From: Flavobacterium sp. HSC-32F16 | Lineage (GTDB): Bacteria; Bacteroidota; Bacteroidia; Flavobacteriales; Flavobacteriaceae | Assembly: GCF_024171645.1 (NCBI RefSeq) | Contig: NZ_JALKAC010000001.1 | Coordinates: 248,001 to 312,000 of the forward strand | Direction: 5' to 3' | DNA length: 64,000 nt | Shown here: positions 19,085 to 26,430 of the stretch, in pieces | Layout of the letters: each line of letters begins with the position of its first letter | How positions within the stretch are numbered: the first letter of the stretch is position 1 | The notes under the pieces: model-generated | What the model was told of the DNA's origin: nothing | Database searches by the model: none | What the model saw: only the letters and a program-made list of their open reading frames with translations | Program-made: the position numbers and the translations under genes

Positions 19085-19107
19085 AAAAGGGACATTATGT
19101 CCCTTTT
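19085..19107 (-). terminator. Intra-operon hairpin / attenuator
   Basis: AAAAGGGACA at 19085-19094 and TGTCCCTTTT at 19098-19107 form a perfect 10-bp stem with a 3-base loop. On the minus strand it is followed by TTTTG. It lies between the 671-aa gene and the 717-aa gene, so it may lower expression of the two downstream genes relative to the first. Confidence 0.65.
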
Positions 19108-19126
19108 GTAAAATGTCTCAGAAAAA

Positions 19127-21142
19127 TTATTCCATAAATGGAGCTCTGATTTTTTCGATATCAGCATTTTGAGCTGCAGTTCCGGTTGGAATTTCAAATA
19201 AAACATCACCTTCCAGATAATCAATTTTTTGATAATCTGTTGAGATTGACACTTTCTTAGCTTTCTTGCCAATTTTACCGCTGCAAGTATATTTTACTTT
19301 ATACTCTGTTGGTTTTATGGTGTAATCCAGTTCATACCAAGCTCTGTACGGAATGGCATCTTCAAAATTATCTACAGTAAACTTGAACTTTTTAGACGAC
19401 ATTTTATCGACTTTTAAAGTTACTTCAAGTGTATCACAATCGTAAAGCTCTTCTGTAGATAAATTGTAATTGATCATGTTTTGAATTGGAAGCGGCACAA
19501 AGATTTTAGTTCCTTCAAATTCAAACTCTCTTGTTACATCTTTAAGCTTGATTCTCTTGTCTTTTTCATACATTACTTCTTGTCTTACTTTAATTTTAGA
19601 AGAACCGTTATTTTTTACAAAATCAAACACAAAAGCATTCTTTTCTTTCGATTTATCGTTCCATGTAGCCGGGAAAATCGCATCGATTTCCTTACCAGAT
19701 TTGCTGGTATTTTTTACATAAGGAGTTCCTTCCGGAGCAATCATTCTTCCCGAGCTTTTCCAGATTAATTTACCTTTAGAATCAGGATATCCAACTTCAA
19801 TAGAAACCTGGCTTACCGGGCTGTCGTTCACAATATCACTGTCTTTGTCCAGTTTAATTAAACCTCCGTTTAAAGAAGCAATTACCTGAACTTTTGAGAA
19901 ATCTTCGTCTAACTGAATTACAGTGATATACTTTTTCAATTCTGCTTTTGCTTCTGCTCCTGATTTTAAAGTCAAAGGAGTCAGATTTCCACTGATTTTT
20001 GAATCTAAAACCTCAATGGCAGAGAATTTAATTTCATCTGTAAATTTTACTTCTCTAATTTGAGTTCCATGTTTCAAACTCACGCCAACGCTTCCAGCGC
20101 CAAAAAGAATTCTAAAAAATCCTCCTGGTTTTTCCGGCGTTGATGCTGGTGTAAATTGTTTTTCCGGTGCGTCAAAAATTTGTTTCTGAACCAATTGAAA
20201 AGCAAAATCTCTTTGTTTTTGAAAAAGTGCTTCTTCTACTTTTTTTCTTTCTTCGTTAGAAAACTGGTTATCAGTAATAATTTCACTAACGATTCCGCCT
20301 TGAGTCAGGATTTTTTCATATTCACTTTCCCAATTTACATCCACAAACGACCAGCTCACATTGGCTTTCGCCGAAAAATATGTGTGCACTTTTTTAACAT
20401 CTACGGTTGTTTTGATCGTTGTAGTCGGCATATATCCTTTGTATTTGATCTTATTTTCGACTACAAGGTTATTGGTTCCTGTTTCTAAAGCATCTTTTAC
20501 CAAAGAAGCACTATAGCGCCCCATAAGTACAGAAAGCGCATTGTCTCCAAGTCCAAAAGTGGTTCCTGCTCCTTCTCCCTGAATATTAAATGTCCACGGA
20601 TTTGCACCTCCAAAAGGATTATTTGGTGATTTTTCGCCCACAACATGCATAGATATTGTGTTTTCTGTTAATTGAATCGGTCTTACATTTGTTTCATTAA
20701 AATCTCTATCAACTCCTTTTAAATAAGAAAATAACCCAAAAAGTTTTGATTGTCTCTGATTATTATAATTTGTATGAAGTTTCGTTTTTAATTTATCGAT
20801 TGCTTTTTTCAATAAAGCTTCTGGTAAATCAATTGTACTTGTTAAGGTGGTATAAGCTCCGGCTTCTTCTTCCAGACCTTCTGCACCTATTACGGTAGAA
20901 GAGTCTCCTTCTGATTTAAAAACCTGCATTGCAAATTTAAATCTTCCATCAGGATGTTTTGCCAGCCTTGGGGCTTTTGGATAATAGTAGAACTGCATTG
21001 GTAATCCGGCATCTCTTAACAATATATTGTTTGGATCTGGCGAAAAAAGTACTGCGAAATCTGCTCCATCTTCTTTCTCTAAAAGAATTTCTACTGTTCC
21101 GGCTCCTGCATGAGGATAACCTAGGGGTGTTGGTTGTGACAT
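19127..21142 (-). CDS. Unknown 671-aa leaderless protein, first gene of muramidase cassette
   Basis: I do not recognise this family. 671 residues, no signal peptide, no clear membrane helix. The first ~100 residues (GYPHAGAGTVEILLEKEDGA, FYYYPKAPRLAKHPDGRFKF) read as a compact beta domain; 105-140 is helical (LPEALLKKAIDKLKTKL); about 175-210 is Gly-rich (GEGAGTTFGLGDNALSVLMG); 215-275 has NKIKYKGYMPTTTIKTTVDV; 290-320 is a charged helix (NEERKKVEEALFQKQRDFAF); the C-terminal ~350 residues are beta-strand rich. It is the promoter-proximal gene, transcribed away from the 144-aa/7TM/kinase/regulator operon whose first gene starts at 21403. A structural or delivered protein acting with the muramidase is a guess from context. 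Confidence 0.6.
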   Translation of the reverse strand: MSQPTPLGYPHAGAGTVEILLEKEDGADFAVLFSPDPNNILLRDAGLPMQFYYYPKAPRLAKHPDGRFKFAMQVFKSEGDSSTVIGAEGLEEEAGAYTTLTSTIDLPEALLKKAIDKLKTKLHTNYNNQRQSKLFGLFSYLKGVDRDFNETNVRPIQLTENTISMHVVGEKSPNNPFGGANPWTFNIQGEGAGTTFGLGDNALSVLMGRYSASLVKDALETGTNNLVVENKIKYKGYMPTTTIKTTVDVKKVHTYFSAKANVSWSFVDVNWESEYEKILTQGGIVSEIITDNQFSNEERKKVEEALFQKQRDFAFQLVQKQIFDAPEKQFTPASTPEKPGGFFRILFGAGSVGVSLKHGTQIREVKFTDEIKFSAIEVLDSKISGNLTPLTLKSGAEAKAELKKYITVIQLDEDFSKVQVIASLNGGLIKLDKDSDIVNDSPVSQVSIEVGYPDSKGKLIWKSSGRMIAPEGTPYVKNTSKSGKEIDAIFPATWNDKSKEKNAFVFDFVKNNGSSKIKVRQEVMYEKDKRIKLKDVTREFEFEGTKIFVPLPIQNMINYNLSTEELYDCDTLEVTLKVDKMSSKKFKFTVDNFEDAIPYRAWYELDYTIKPTEYKVKYTCSGKIGKKAKKVSISTDYQKIDYLEGDVLFEIPTGTAAQNADIEKIRAPFME

Positions 21143-21310
21143 AATTTAAAAAATTTAGTTATTACTTATTAATGGTTACTCATTTTGATCGTCGTTTTTA
21201 ATGCACAAAATCGACGATGTAAAATTGTTTCATTATAAAATATTATGAAACAGCACTTTAACCCATTTTTTTAAATAATTTTACCCAACTAAAAAAGGGT
21301 GTTTTTCCCC

Positions 21311-21341
21311 TTGCAGCGTTTTTGGGTTTAAGATAATTTTG
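21311..21341 (+). promoter_or_regulatory. Promoter of the 144-aa/7TM/kinase/regulator operon
   Basis: TTG at 21311-21313 and TAATTTTG at 21334-21341, 20 bases apart, fit the Bacteroidota consensus. The ATG at 21403 follows 61 bases later. The 260-base gap here is shared with the divergent 671-aa gene, so one regulator site could serve both. Confidence 0.55.
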
Positions 21342-21402
21342 TCCCATCAACAATTAAAAATACAGCAAACTAAACCATTAACCAATTAAATTTTAAATAA
21401 TT

Positions 21403-21837
21403 ATGAAAAATCCACCCGCAAAACCGAATCAGTTAATAACTAAAGAATTTGCAAAGCAGTTAAACATTAACTATAACAATAAGAAAGCAGCATCCTTAAC
21501 CGGAAAAGCTGCTAAAAAAGAAGATGCAAATGCTATTTGGTATTCATTAGAAGCTTTAGAAAGCTATATAGATTATATTAAAACGCATGGAGCAAAAGAC
21601 GGATACAACGTAGATGGCATACGTTTTTATTTTGGCGTATATCCTGACGATGAAAAGCACGGCGAAAAAGCCGGATTAACCACTTTATTCTTGGTTCCTA
21701 CAGGAAAAAAGGTCGAAAACAACACCGCAAAAATTCAAAGTTTCGCTTTAGTTCAGGAAGCATCGTCATCTGACATTCAAAGCCTTGACCCAATGAATTA
21801 CGGAAACATCGGAAGACCGCCAAGTTTATTATATTAA
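21403..21837 (+). CDS. Unknown 144-aa cytoplasmic protein
   Basis: Not recognised. 144 residues, no signal peptide or membrane segment. Features: N-terminal LITKEFAKQLNINYNNKKAA, a helical segment AIWYSLEALESYIDYIKTHG, a strand pair YNVDGIRFYFGVYPDDEKHG and GLTTLFLVPTG, and a C-terminal tail with DPMNYGNIGRPP. The alternating helix-strand pattern suggests one small alpha/beta domain. It is the first gene of the operon (8 bases to the 7-TM gene), so it is co-transcribed with signalling genes and is opposite the muramidase cassette. Confidence 0.6.
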   Translation: MKNPPAKPNQLITKEFAKQLNINYNNKKAASLTGKAAKKEDANAIWYSLEALESYIDYIKTHGAKDGYNVDGIRFYFGVYPDDEKHGEKAGLTTLFLVPTGKKVENNTAKIQSFALVQEASSSDIQSLDPMNYGNIGRPPSLLY

Positions 21838-21844
21838 GAAAATT

Positions 21845-22492
21845 ATGTTTGAATTTTTAAGATCTTATATCATTTATTTAGCTTTGTTATCAGGCTGCAT
21901 CGGATTAATTTCGATGCATAAATTACCTGGTAAGAAAGCTAAATTTTTAGTAATTTTAATTTGGTTTTCTGTACTAATAGAATTAGTTGGATACTATTTT
22001 ACTTATTGGACGGGCTTATTAAATTATTATGTCTATAATTTTTATATGTTCGTTAGTTTCTCAGCCTATATTTTATTACTGCGAAGCCTTCTGTTAAAGA
22101 TAAATTACAGATTGACTGCAGTATATTTTCTTATCTTATTTATTGTTTCTTTCTTTTTAAACATTATGTATTTTAAAGAGGATGCCAATCGTTCTTTTAC
22201 GTATAGTTTTGCCATTGGAGTATTACTTGTACTAATATTATGCTGTCTATATCTGGTAGAGATTTTTAATTCAGACAAAATTTTAAACTTTAAACGATCT
22301 GTTTTTTTCTGGTATATTTTAGGAATATTGGTTTTCCACGTTCCTTTTACGCCCTTTATGCTGGCTATTAATTGGTTTCTTGTTTTACAAGATGAATCCA
22401 CCTTTAGTCTGGTATTGTTTATTCTAAATATTCTGGCGCACACTTGTTTTATAATCGGATTTCTATGGAGCGAAAAGAAATACAATTATTAG
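21845..22492 (+). CDS. Seven-transmembrane protein, likely sensor partner of the kinase
   Basis: 215 residues made up almost wholly of seven hydrophobic helices (approx. 5-25, 38-62, 65-85, 92-112, 118-142, 153-180, 185-207), with very short loops. No known 7TM receptor domain label can be assigned with confidence. Its 3' end overlaps the histidine kinase start by 28 bases, implying coupled translation. The downstream kinase has just one membrane helix and no sensor domain, so this protein is the best candidate for the input module (inference). Confidence 0.6.
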   Translation: MFEFLRSYIIYLALLSGCIGLISMHKLPGKKAKFLVILIWFSVLIELVGYYFTYWTGLLNYYVYNFYMFVSFSAYILLLRSLLLKINYRLTAVYFLILFIVSFFLNIMYFKEDANRSFTYSFAIGVLLVLILCCLYLVEIFNSDKILNFKRSVFFWYILGILVFHVPFTPFMLAINWFLVLQDESTFSLVLFILNILAHTCFIIGFLWSEKKYNY

Positions 22493-23253
22493 TCATTTCA
22501 TTAGGTATTGTTTTTCTAACTTTACTTGTCGTGATACTGGTTCTTTTTTTTTATTTTTTAAAGAAGAAAAACAACTATTTGGTCGAAAAAATGGAAGCTG
22601 AAATGTATTTCCAATCAGAACTTGTAAAAACCAGAATTGAAATAAAAGACCAGACGCTTTCTGAAATCAGCAAAGAACTTCATGATAATATTGGGCAGAT
22701 TATTTCGGTAGGAATTATGCAGCTCAATATGTCTATCAGCAGTAAAAGTATTCAGGTAAAAGAACTAAAAGACCTAAAAGATGTCCTGGCAAAGGCATTA
22801 GACGAACTCCGGATTTTATCCCGCATTATCAATAAAGATAATTTACTGCAAAGCAACTTCATCGAAGCAATAAAACAGGATTTAGAACGCGTAAAAAAGC
22901 TCAAGAAAATTCATTATCGCTATACATTAACCGGAAAAATTCCAAAAATAAGCGAAGAACACGATTTATTTATTTACCGAATTTTCCAAGAAGCTTTACA
23001 CAATAGTCTAAAACACTCTCACAGCGATTTATACGAAGTAAATATTGTAACGACTGAAACACTTTTTCAGTTGAAATTAAAGGATTTTGGGATTGGCTAT
23101 GATGTAAAGAAAGCAAATTCCGGACTAGGATTAACTAACATGAAATTAAGGGCCAAGTTGATTGGTGCCATATTAATCATGAAATCGAATGCATCAGGAA
23201 CAACCGTAACTTTAGAATACCCCTTAACCACAACCAATGAAACCGAACACTAA
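22465..23253 (+). CDS. Sensor histidine kinase (HisKA_3 / NarX type)
   Basis: 262 residues from MERKEIQ. This start is preferred to the ATG at 22444, which would deepen the overlap with the 7-TM gene. One membrane helix (about 7-32) is followed by a coiled linker. The phosphoacceptor is H73 in the HisKA_3 box KELHDNIGQIISVGIMQLN. ATP-binding elements: N box QEALHNSLKHS, G1-like DFGIGYD, and G2 SGLGLTNMK. There is no periplasmic sensor domain. Its 3' end overlaps the response regulator by 17 bases, so kinase and regulator form a cognate pair. Confidence 0.9.
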   Translation: MERKEIQLLVISLGIVFLTLLVVILVLFFYFLKKKNNYLVEKMEAEMYFQSELVKTRIEIKDQTLSEISKELHDNIGQIISVGIMQLNMSISSKSIQVKELKDLKDVLAKALDELRILSRIINKDNLLQSNFIEAIKQDLERVKKLKKIHYRYTLTGKIPKISEEHDLFIYRIFQEALHNSLKHSHSDLYEVNIVTTETLFQLKLKDFGIGYDVKKANSGLGLTNMKLRAKLIGAILIMKSNASGTTVTLEYPLTTTNETEH

Positions 23254-23887
23254 AAGTAAAATTATAATTGTAGACGATCATCAGCTTTTTTCTCAATCCT
23301 TAGAACTTCTAATTAAAAGTTTTGGCGATTATGACGTGATTGACAGATTTGAAAACGGTAAAGTTTTTATTTCTTATCTTCAGGAGAATCCAGATTCTGA
23401 TATTGATCTGGTACTATTAGATGTTAATATGCCAGTTTTAGACGGTTTAAGCACAATGAAATGGATTAAAGAGAACAGACCCAACTTAAGAGTAATCGCG
23501 CTTTCTGTAAATGACGATGAAGAAATAATAATCAAAATGATTACTAATGGTGCAAAAGGTTATTTATTGAAAGATACTTCACCGGAAATTTTTAAAGAAG
23601 CAATTGAATGTGTTATCGAAAAAGGATTTTATTTCACCGAATTAGTTTCGGGAATGCTTATCAATAAAGTGAACAGTGATAATAAAAAAGTCAATTTAAA
23701 AGAAAAAGAACTGGTTTTTATAAAACACGCCTGCACCGAGATGACTTATAAGGAAATCGCATCAGAAATGTGCCTGAGCCCTAAAACCATCGACGGATAC
23801 AGAGAATGTTTATTTGATAAATTAGAGATAAAAACCAGAATAGGTTTGGTCTTGTACGCGGTTAAACACAAAATTGTGTTTGTTTAA
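23237..23887 (+). CDS. LuxR/NarL-type response regulator
   Basis: 216 residues. Receiver domain about 8-125: acidic pair in IIIVDDHQ, phosphoacceptor D62 in LVLLDVNMPVLDG, conserved Lys in GYLLKDT. C-terminal LuxR-type helix-turn-helix about 150-210 (ACTEMTYKEIASEMCLSPKT, IDGYRECLFDKLEIKTR). Overlaps the kinase gene. Candidate targets are its own operon and the divergent muramidase cassette. It is followed convergently with no gap by apt. Confidence 0.92.
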   Translation: MKPNTKSKIIIVDDHQLFSQSLELLIKSFGDYDVIDRFENGKVFISYLQENPDSDIDLVLLDVNMPVLDGLSTMKWIKENRPNLRVIALSVNDDEEIIIKMITNGAKGYLLKDTSPEIFKEAIECVIEKGFYFTELVSGMLINKVNSDNKKVNLKEKELVFIKHACTEMTYKEIASEMCLSPKTIDGYRECLFDKLEIKTRIGLVLYAVKHKIVFV

Positions 23888-24400
23888 TTAATAAGTCAGC
23901 GCTGCAAAGACCGGAAACTCTTTGATTTTTTCTCTACCGTTCAGGAAAGTCAGTTCCATCAGGAAATTGCACTGTACAATTTCTCCTCCCAGTTTTTCTA
24001 CCAATTCGCAAACCGCTTTTGCAGTTCCGCCAGTTGCCAGAACATCGTCGTGAATTAAAACACGATCGCCTTTTTTGATGGCATCAGTATGCATTTCAAG
24101 GCTGTCAGTTCCATATTCTAATTCGTATGAAGCTGAAATAATATCAAAAGGCAGTTTTTTAGGTTTTCTAACCGGAACAAATCCTGCTTTTAGTTCTTGT
24201 GCCAATAACATCCCGAAGAAAAATCCCCGGCTTTCTGCTCCTACAACTTTATCAATTTTCTGATCTTTTAGGGAATTTACCAAAATTGACAAGCATTCCT
24301 GCCTCGCTTCAACGTCATTTAGCAGCGGAGTGATATCTTTAAATAAAATTCCTTCTTTAGGAAAGTCCTGAATATCACGTATATAATTTTCAATCTTCAT
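23888..24400 (-). CDS. apt: Adenine phosphoribosyltransferase
   Basis: 170 residues, the normal length. The N-terminal IENYIRDIQDFPKEGILFKD is the classic Apt opening (R8, P14 region), GAESRGF follows at 54-60, and the PRPP-binding loop VLIHDDVLATGGTA is at about 114-127. Converts adenine + PRPP to AMP + PPi (purine salvage) in the cytoplasm. The gene lies between the response regulator and a tRNA gene, forming a core-genome boundary beside the island. Confidence 0.95.
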   Translation of the reverse strand: MKIENYIRDIQDFPKEGILFKDITPLLNDVEARQECLSILVNSLKDQKIDKVVGAESRGFFFGMLLAQELKAGFVPVRKPKKLPFDIISASYELEYGTDSLEMHTDAIKKGDRVLIHDDVLATGGTAKAVCELVEKLGGEIVQCNFLMELTFLNGREKIKEFPVFAALTY

Positions 24401-24428
24401 TTTTTTTTATTTTTATGTTATTTTTCTC

Positions 24429-24458
24429 TTGTATATGTCACATTTCTTCCTATCTTTG
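24429..24458 (+). promoter_or_regulatory. Promoter of tRNA-Arg
   Basis: TTG at 24429-24431 and TATCTTTG at 24451-24458, exactly 19 bases apart, match the Bacteroidota consensus. The tRNA begins 57 bases downstream. Confidence 0.7.
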
Positions 24459-24514
24459 CACCCGCAATAAGCAATCAACAAAGCTACAAAAAATTAGCTA
24501 ATTGATAACAAAAA

Positions 24515-24588
24515 GGCCTCGTGGCGCAACTGAATAGCGCATCTGATTACGGCTCAGAAGGTTACTGGTTTGAATCCAGTCGAGGTCA
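24515..24588 (+). tRNA. tRNA-Arg (anticodon ACG)
   Basis: A 74-base cloverleaf: acceptor GGCCTCG with CGAGGTC (one G-U), D stem GCGC/GCGC, anticodon stem TCTGA/TCAGA with loop TTACGGC (anticodon ACG), variable AGGTT, and T stem ACTGG/CCAGT with loop TTTGAAT. Discriminator A at 24588; CCA is not encoded. Its last bases (gtcgaggtcacaaaaa, 24579-24594) recur exactly at 30802-30817. Confidence 0.95.
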
Positions 24589-24593
24589 CAAAA

Positions 24594-24628
24594 AGAGATA
24601 ACTAATTACTAGTTGTCTCTTTTTTTTT
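24594..24628 (+). terminator. Terminator after tRNA-Arg
   Basis: AGAGATAACT (24594-24603) pairs with AGTTGTCTCT (24611-24620; one G-U pair), then eight T. Confidence 0.85.
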
Positions 24629-24692
24629 GCACGAATATGTAGATTTTTCAAGCCTTCACGGATCAACACGAAAACCTGTGGGGAAGCAAAAA

Positions 24693-25046
24693 TTAGGCAT
24701 AAATATTAGTTAGCCTAAAAAGAAAATATTCTACATTTCTCACGCCTCTAAATTTTGATCTAAAAGCTTTTATTTTTGCATTAAAAGATTCTGCCTAGGC
24801 ATTGGTACTTCTATTGTCAAAATAATTTAATATAGTTTGATAATGATTCATAATCGTTCGGGAGATCGTATTGAAAGATTTAAATCCAGATTGATTTACT
24901 TTTTCGTGCCATTTGGCTAATTTGGTAAAACCAATGATTTTATCGGTTGTATTCTCAAAAATACTTCGAAGTTCCTGAGTTAGATTATATCCTTTTTGAA
25001 TCTCAGGATATAAGTCAAATAGCACCGCAGCACATTCTGTTTGGTT
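24693..25046 (-). pseudogene. ISL3-type transposase, C-terminal remnant with in-frame stop
   Basis: On the minus strand an open frame reads through typical ISL3/IS204-type C-terminal sequence (KLAKWHEKVNQSGFKSFNTI, HYQTILNYFDNRSTNA). A TAG at 24795-24797 interrupts it, and it continues in the same frame with AESFNAKIKAFRSKF and ends FLFRLTNIYA at a stop at 24693. Only about 117 codons remain of a protein that is normally several times longer; the N-terminal and catalytic core parts are missing upstream. The element end lies just beyond, in the region homologous to 30890-30957. Inactive. Confidence 0.78.
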
Positions 25047-25118
25047 TTAATCACTCCCTCTAGAAAAATTCAATGAAAAAAATATGTATTTCTACGGAAA
25101 TAATACCATATTAAATTT

Positions 25119-25141
25119 GATAACTTAACAGGATTCGAACA
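25119..25141. repeat. 23-bp direct repeat, copy 1
   Basis: The 23 bases that begin gataacttaacaggattcg and end aaca are identical at 34946-34968. The word ggattcgaac is the complement of a tRNA T-loop (GTTCGAATCC), so the pair may mark old integration ends. A weaker copy is at 36066-36082. Confidence 0.5.
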
Positions 25142-25409
25142 GCAAATGTTGAATAGTAATTATAACTTTTTAATATCCTAAATTGTTTGAATTGCAGTTT
25201 ACTGGTACATAAAAATTGAGTTAATGAAACAATTAACAATTGATTATTGAACTCTATAGCACCGCTAGCAGTGAATTGTTTCAAAAGGAAAATTAAAAAG
25301 ATTGATCACAAAATCTTACGAAATAGTAAAAGCAGCTAAATCTATAAAGATTAAAAAATAATCCTCTCGATATTCCAAGAAAACAATAATTTAAAAATAA
25401 TCTGTAATT

Positions 25410-25442
25410 AATAATAAACTGACCAGTTTATTATTATATTTG
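25410..25442 (+). promoter_or_regulatory. Palindromic operator and -7 box of tetR
   Basis: AATAATAAACTG at 25410-25421 and its exact mirror CAGTTTATTATT at 25424-25435 are separated by AC. The -7 box TATATTTG (25435-25442) abuts it, 7 bases before the regulator ATG at 25450. The core AAACTGACCAGTTT recurs, slightly altered, before the MFS gene at 26320 and in the decayed copy at 26087. Confidence 0.75.
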
Positions 25443-25449
25443 CATCGTT

Positions 25450-26031
25450 ATGGCAAGAACAAAGGAATTTGATTATGAAAAGAAATTAGATATTGCGCTA
25501 GAACTTTTCTGGACGCAGGGATATCATGTGACTTCCATCACTGACTTGGAGACGCACTTAGGAATTAATCGAAGTAGTATTTATCCAACTTATGGAGATA
25601 AAAAAGCGCTGCTTATTAAATGCCTGACCAAGTATATGAAATCTAAAGTATCAGAATATGAAGGTATTTTAAAACCTGACCAGACTGATGCAGTTGAAAC
25701 TTTAAGAGCATTATTAAAGCTGGCAGTAGATCAAAGCATAAAGGAAGACAGAATATGTCTGGCTGTTAAAATTGCATTTGAACTGGCATTAACTGACCAG
25801 GAGGTCAGACGTCTACTTGCAGCAAATGAGAAAAAGATAGAGCACATCTATTTTGAATCATTAAAGCTTGGGCAGAGCCAAGGAAGCATTAAAGTTGATT
25901 TAGACACAAAATTGACTGCTGATTTCTTTGCCAGTTCGTCTAGTGCAATGTTCAAGAATTATGCATTAAATAAAAATCGAAAATATATCTACGATATGAT
26001 AGAGACTTTAATCTTAATGATTAAAGTCTAA
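25450..26031 (+). CDS. TetR family regulator of the adjacent MFS gene
   Basis: 193 residues. Helix-turn-helix about 10-55 (ALELFWTQGYHVTSITDLET, HLGINRSSIYPTYGDKKALL), then a helical dimer/ligand domain (TetR_C type). The start is set by the -7 box and operator just upstream. The same operator core precedes the MFS transporter gene, so this protein likely represses both itself and the exporter, a standard drug-efflux arrangement. It lies in the island downstream of the tRNA; its 3' end was duplicated (see 26196-26430). Confidence 0.88.
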   Translation: MARTKEFDYEKKLDIALELFWTQGYHVTSITDLETHLGINRSSIYPTYGDKKALLIKCLTKYMKSKVSEYEGILKPDQTDAVETLRALLKLAVDQSIKEDRICLAVKIAFELALTDQEVRRLLAANEKKIEHIYFESLKLGQSQGSIKVDLDTKLTADFFASSSSAMFKNYALNKNRKYIYDMIETLILMIKV

Positions 26032-26195
26032 ATAGGTCATCTTGGAACGGAATTAATATAATGAAAATATTTTTTTAACCTTTTTTAAACCGATCAGTTT
26101 AATATGAAATAAATCTATACACAAGAATTGCATACTTGGGATGCATGGACGTTATCGAAATAATAAGTACAGATTTCGCTACGCTTGTAAGCTAA
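25960..26195. repeat. Tandem duplication unit 1 (tetR end + junction + decayed MFS start)
   Basis: From the end of tetR, through the operator AAACCGATCAGTTT at 26087-26100, to a decayed copy of the MFS start (ATG at 26104, then AAA, then TAA). It aligns with 26196-26430 at a 233-238-base offset. Boundaries are approximate. The MFS copy here is dead after two codons. Confidence 0.75.
26087..26100. promoter_or_regulatory. TetR operator relic
   Basis: AAACCGATCAGTTT, a variant of the 25410-25435 operator core, sits exactly 233 bases before the functional copy at 26320-26333 and before a dead ATG at 26104. Confidence 0.55.
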
Positions 26196-26430
26196 ACTGT
26201 ACATTATATAAAAATCGAAAGTGTCGCTACGACATTTTAAAAACTTTAATCATTACGATTAAAATGGACTAGAAACTTTCGAACAGAATTAATAAGTAAT
26301 ATTTTTTTTACCTTTTTTTAAACCGACCAGTTTAATATGAAATCAAATTTAAATAAAAGAATAGCGTACATCGGATGTCTGGGCGTTATCGGAATTATAA
26401 GCACGGAATTTGGCGTAATTGGCATCTTGC
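26196..26430. repeat. Tandem duplication unit 2 (decayed tetR end + live MFS start)
   Basis: It begins with a diverged copy of the tetR 3' end (aaaaatcgaaagtgtcgcta, compare 25971 onward), includes the junction and operator, and runs into the intact MFS reading frame. Boundaries are approximate. Confidence 0.75.
26320..26333 (+). promoter_or_regulatory. TetR operator before the MFS gene
   Basis: AAACCGACCAGTTT differs in one base from the tetR operator core AAACTGACCAGTTT. It is 3 bases from the MFS ATG, so binding would block transcription start or early elongation. Confidence 0.65.

Noticed and set aside
19481..20488. Plus-strand frames inside the 671-aa gene
   Set aside because: Antisense shadows rich in Phe/Ser, as expected from the complement of a Lys/Glu-rich gene.
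16073..21142. Prophage or contractile injection system
   Set aside because: No sheath, tube, baseplate, portal, terminase or holin motif was recognised in the five nearest genes; the muramidase alone is not enough.
25119..25141. Complete tRNA on the minus strand at the 23-bp repeat
   Set aside because: The T-loop word is present, but the flanking bases do not form a T stem and no anticodon arm is found.
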